Source of the DNA: an uncultured Lachnospiraceae bacterium
GTDB taxonomy: Bacteria > Bacillota > Clostridia > Lachnospirales > Lachnospiraceae
Reading direction: 5' to 3'
DNA length: 8,178 nt
NCBI GenBank assembly: GCA_902784025.1
Contig: CACZTF010000106.1
Location: 1 to 8,178, forward strand
The position numbers and the translations under genes are program-made. This document shows positions 5,825 through 8,178 of the stretch, piece after piece. Every line of letters begins with the position of its first letter. Position 1 is the stretch's first letter. The notes beneath the pieces were generated by a model that had not been told where the DNA came from, did not search any database, and saw only the letters and a program-made list of their open reading frames with translations.

Positions 5825-6286
5825 ATGAGTGATAATGTAAAAATAATAAGTAATAATAAAAAAGCATTTCATGATTTTTTTATAGAAGAAAAACTTGAAG
5901 CCGGCATAGAGCTTCATGGTACGGAAGTGAAATCTGTCAGAATGGGCAAATGTTCTGTTAAAGAGGCTTATATAGGAATAAAAAATGGAGAAATGTTTAT
6001 TTATAATATGAACATTTCTCCATACGAAAAAGGAAATATATTCAATAAAGATCCTCTGAGAGTAAGAAAGTTGCTTTTGCACAGATCACAGATACTAAAA
6101 TGGTCAGGAGAATCTAATGCGGCCGGATATACCATCGTGCCATTAAATGTTCATTTGACAAGGGGCAGAGTAAAGCTTGATATAGGTCTGGCAAAAGGAA
6201 AAAAACTATATGACAAAAGACAGAGTATAGCTAAAAAAGATCAGGAAAGAGAAGCTATGAGGGATTTCAAGATCCGTAATCTGTGA
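5825..6286 (+). CDS. smpB: SsrA-binding protein SmpB
   Basis: Binds tmRNA and the stalled ribosome A site to start trans-translation, tagging incomplete peptides and freeing ribosomes. At 153 residues it is of normal length. The oligonucleotide-binding barrel carries NKKAFHDFFIEE (11-22), HGTEVKSVRMGK (31-42), NMNISPYEKGN (61-71), DPLRVRKLLLH (76-86) and GLAKGKKLYDKR (121-132). The basic C-terminal tail (133-153), which enters the decoding centre, ends DFKIRNL. The ATG is 3 nt after the rnr stop, with no strong Shine-Dalgarno sequence upstream (only GAG near 5810), so translation is probably coupled to rnr. Pairing with rnr makes functional sense because RNase R is recruited by the tmRNA-SmpB complex. 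The tmRNA gene, often nearby in Firmicutes, is not in this window. A 16-bp RNA hairpin lies within codons 54-67. Confidence 0.96.
   Translation: MSDNVKIISNNKKAFHDFFIEEKLEAGIELHGTEVKSVRMGKCSVKEAYIGIKNGEMFIYNMNISPYEKGNIFNKDPLRVRKLLLHRSQILKWSGESNAAGYTIVPLNVHLTRGRVKLDIGLAKGKKLYDKRQSIAKKDQEREAMRDFKIRNL
5985..6023 (+). other. Long inverted repeat (16-bp stem) inside smpB
   Basis: Left arm ATGGAGAAATGTTTAT (5985-6000) pairs with right arm ATGAACATTTCTCCAT (6008-6023) over all 16 positions, 15 Watson-Crick plus one G-U, around a 7-base loop TTATAAT. No T-run follows, so it is not a standard terminator. It encodes the conserved GEMFIYNMNISP part of SmpB. A role as an RNase III site, pause or mRNA-stability element is possible but not shown. 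Confidence 0.6.
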
Positions 6287-6292
6287 TATAAT
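6265..6292 (+). promoter_or_regulatory. Extended -10 promoter for argS overlapping the smpB stop
   Basis: TATAAT (6287-6292) is a perfect -10 hexamer preceded by TGA, whose TG gives the extended -10 motif; this TGA is the smpB stop codon. A weak -35, TTTCAA (6265-6270), lies 16 bases upstream. Transcription would begin near 6299 with a leader of about 38 nt. A perfect GATATA/TATATC inverted repeat (6285-6290 with 6295-6300) overlaps the -10. The 50-nt gap is too short for a T-box riboswitch. Confidence 0.5.
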
Positions 6293-6336
6293 CATATATC
6301 ATTGATATGGTATGTTTATTTATCAGGAGACTAATG

Positions 6337-8106
6337 ATGATACAGGCAACAAAAAAGATAGAATCTACTATTGAAAAAGCATTCAAGGATTGCGGTTATG
6401 ATGAAGCAGAGGTATCAATAAAGGTATCTGACCGTCCTGATCTTTGTGATTACCAGTCTTCATCTGCACTAAAGTTTGCTAAAAAATACAATACTGAGCC
6501 TATGAAGATCGCCGAAGCAGTGGCAGGAGCCTTGGACGGAAATGCCATGTTTGAAAAAGTAGAGGCTATGAAGCCCGGTTTTATTAATATGACGTTGTCC
6601 GGTGCATTTCTGAGGGAGCAGGTGGCAGAACTGTCACAAAATGCAAAACTATGGCCGGAGGGTGAAACACATCCCCAAAAAACGATAATAGATTATGGCG
6701 GTGCCAATGTTGCTAAGCCTCTCCATGTCGGACACCTTAGATCAGCAGTGATCGGTGAGAGTATAAAACGTATTTTAAAGTATGCCGGGAATGAAGTTAC
6801 AGGTGATGTTCATCTGGGAGATTGGGGATTACAGATGGGCCTTATTATAGAGCAGTTAAGAGAAGAACAACCGGATCTTGCTTACTTTGAAAAAGAAAGA
6901 ACAAGATCATACCCCCATAACCCGCCGTTTACACTTGAAGATCTTGAAAGAATGTACCCCATAGCTTCATCAAGATCAAAAACAGATGATTCTTTTCTAA
7001 AAGCAGCACAGGAAACAACCCGAAAACTCCAAGAAGGTTATGAGCCGTATATAGAGATATGGAAGCATATCATGGTGCTGTCCAAGAAAGATCTTAAAAA
7101 AAATTATGATTCTCTCGGGGTATCATTTGACATTTGGAAGGGTGAATCCGATGCGCAGCCATTTATACCGGGAATGATAGAAGATCTTAAAAACAGAGGC
7201 ATTGCGATAGAAAGTCAGGGTGCCTTGGTTATAGACGTTTCAGATGAGAATGATAAAAAAGAGATACCTCCTTGTATCATACAGAAGTCAGATGGTGCAG
7301 CCCTTTATGCAACATCAGATCTGGCAACTATTATAGACAGAAAGCAAAATCTGGGAGCAGAAAGTATCATATATGTTGCCGATAAGCGACAGGAACTCCA
7401 TTTTACCCAGGTTTTCAGAAGTGCAAAAAAAGCAGGATATATTAATGATCAGGACAATCTGGAATTTATCGGTTTTGGTACCATGAACGGCAAAGACGGG
7501 AAACCCTTTAAAACCAGAGAGGGTGGAGTTATGCGTCTTGAACATCTTATCTCGGATATCAGATCAGCGGTATATGATAAGATAGTTCAAGGTTCTGACA
7601 TTAGCGGTGAAGAACTGGATAAGACTACGGAGATCATAGCACTTGCAGCTTTAAAATACGGAGATCTTTCTAATCAGGCGTCAAGGGATTATATATTTGA
7701 TATAGACAGATTTACTTCTCTTGAAGGCAATACAGGTCCGTATATTCTTTATACAGTTGTACGATTAAAGTCTATACTTGAAAAATATAAAACTTCAGGC
7801 GGGGCGGTTCCTGATAAAAGTGAGATCGGAAGTCCCTTAACCAATAAAGAAAGGCAGCTTTTTTTGAAAGCGCTTCAGGCGCCGGAGATACTTGAAGAGG
7901 CTTATAATAAAAGAGCGCCTCATGTGATATGCAGGTTTGTATTTGAGCTTTCAGATATATGCAATGGATTTTATCACGACACAAAAATAATTACAGAAGA
8001 AAATGAAATAATTAAAAGAGAAAGACTGGCACTTATTACTGTGATCAAAGACATTCTTATAGAATGTTTGACGCTTTTGGGCATTGAAACGCCGGAAAGA
8101 ATGTGA
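6337..8106 (+). CDS. argS: Arginyl-tRNA synthetase
   Basis: Class I aminoacyl-tRNA synthetase that attaches arginine to tRNA-Arg using ATP. From the chosen ATG the protein has 589 residues. Domains are an N-terminal Add-1 tRNA-binding domain (about 1-100), the Rossmann catalytic core with the HIGH motif as HVGH (130-133, in NVAKPLHVGHLRSAVIGE) and HLGDWGLQMG (159-168), and a C-terminal DALR anticodon-binding domain (about 465-589) beginning GPYILYTVVRLKSI and ending with the family-typical LGIETPERM. The KMSK loop is replaced by GKPFKTREGG (388-397), a variant seen in many ArgRS. Two adjacent ATGs (6334, 6337) follow AGGAG (6325-6329); 6337 has the better 7-base spacing. An ATG at 6307 is in frame but lies upstream of that site and adds a nonconserved MVCLFIRRL, so it is not favoured. 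The gene is 50 nt after smpB and 16 nt before the next start. Confidence 0.95.
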   Translation: MIQATKKIESTIEKAFKDCGYDEAEVSIKVSDRPDLCDYQSSSALKFAKKYNTEPMKIAEAVAGALDGNAMFEKVEAMKPGFINMTLSGAFLREQVAELSQNAKLWPEGETHPQKTIIDYGGANVAKPLHVGHLRSAVIGESIKRILKYAGNEVTGDVHLGDWGLQMGLIIEQLREEQPDLAYFEKERTRSYPHNPPFTLEDLERMYPIASSRSKTDDSFLKAAQETTRKLQEGYEPYIEIWKHIMVLSKKDLKKNYDSLGVSFDIWKGESDAQPFIPGMIEDLKNRGIAIESQGALVIDVSDENDKKEIPPCIIQKSDGAALYATSDLATIIDRKQNLGAESIIYVADKRQELHFTQVFRSAKKAGYINDQDNLEFIGFGTMNGKDGKPFKTREGGVMRLEHLISDIRSAVYDKIVQGSDISGEELDKTTEIIALAALKYGDLSNQASRDYIFDIDRFTSLEGNTGPYILYTVVRLKSILEKYKTSGGAVPDKSEIGSPLTNKERQLFLKALQAPEILEEAYNKRAPHVICRFVFELSDICNGFYHDTKIITEENEIIKRERLALITVIKDILIECLTLLGIETPERM

Positions 8107-8122
8107 GATAACGGAGTTGTTT

Positions 8123-8178
8123 ATGAGTAAGAACGATAAGTTGATATCATTTATAATACCTTGCTATAATTCAGCCGG
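8123..8178 (+). CDS. Glycosyltransferase family 2 (first 18 codons, runs off window)
   Basis: Only MSKNDKLISFIIPCYNSA is visible before the window ends. The ISFIIPCYNSA segment is the first beta strand and nucleotide-binding start of GT-A fold family 2 glycosyltransferases, which move sugars from nucleotide-sugar donors to lipid, protein or polysaccharide acceptors at the inner face of the membrane. GGAG (8113-8116) lies 6 bases before the ATG, and the gene begins 16 nt after argS, so it is probably co-transcribed. Acceptor, membrane segments and length cannot be judged. The family call rests on this short but characteristic motif. Confidence 0.8.
   Translation, partial: MSKNDKLISFIIPCYNSA

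Noticed and set aside
5666..6082. 138-codon open frame on the minus strand across the rnr-smpB junction
   Set aside because: It lies opposite two clearly conserved genes, has no recognisable domain and a low-complexity Phe/Tyr/Ile-rich product typical of antisense AT-rich reading.
6307..6336. Upstream ATG for argS
   Set aside because: It precedes the AGGAG site and adds an unconserved nonapeptide; the ATGs at 6334/6337 are well placed.
6287..6336. T-box riboswitch or tmRNA between smpB and argS
   Set aside because: The 50-nt gap is far too short for either, and no T-box sequence or tRNA-like end is present.
1..8178. Mobile element, CRISPR array, toxin-antitoxin or defence genes
   Set aside because: Nearly all sequence is accounted for by housekeeping genes; no transposase, integrase, spaced direct repeats or tRNA-like attachment site was seen.

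Overview
The window is a stretch of ordinary bacterial housekeeping chromosome, most likely from a low-GC anaerobic Firmicute of the Lachnospiraceae type (Butyrivibrio, Roseburia and relatives). This rests on AT-rich DNA, strong AGGAGG-type ribosome binding sites and Rho-independent terminators. The EF-Ts, UMP kinase and SecG/RNase R/SmpB proteins also read like the Lachnospiraceae versions I remember. The assignment is from memory of family sequences, not from a search. All recognised genes lie on the + strand.

Layout: (1) Bases 1-680 hold the 3' three quarters of tsf (elongation factor Ts), closed by a long hairpin terminator at about 699-740. (2) Bases 840-3350 hold three closely spaced genes: a membrane-anchored NodB-type polysaccharide deacetylase, UMP kinase (pyrH) and a TatD-family metal-dependent hydrolase, with gaps of 22 and 26 nt. 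(3) secG (3419-3673) has its own good promoter and terminator. (4) From 3812 to the window end run rnr (RNase R), smpB, argS and the first 18 codons of a family 2 glycosyltransferase, with gaps of 3, 50 and 16 nt. argS probably has an additional promoter overlapping the smpB stop codon. No gene-free stretch exceeds 160 nt; the two largest gaps (681-839 and 3674-3811) are described as features.

How the genes fit together: most serve translation and its quality control. EF-Ts recharges EF-Tu, ArgRS charges tRNA-Arg, SmpB delivers tmRNA to stalled ribosomes, and RNase R degrades the defective mRNAs released by trans-translation. SecG assists protein export, PyrH supplies UDP/UTP for RNA and for nucleotide sugars, and the deacetylase and glycosyltransferase act on cell-surface polysaccharide.

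I do not see a new multi-gene system, mobile element, CRISPR array, tRNA or rRNA. The points most worth a second look are a 16-bp hairpin inside smpB, the split of the usual tsf-pyrH-frr order by a deacetylase with no frr after pyrH, competing RNA hairpins at the deacetylase start site, a perfect AT-rich palindrome ahead of rnr, and an extended -10 promoter that uses the smpB stop codon.
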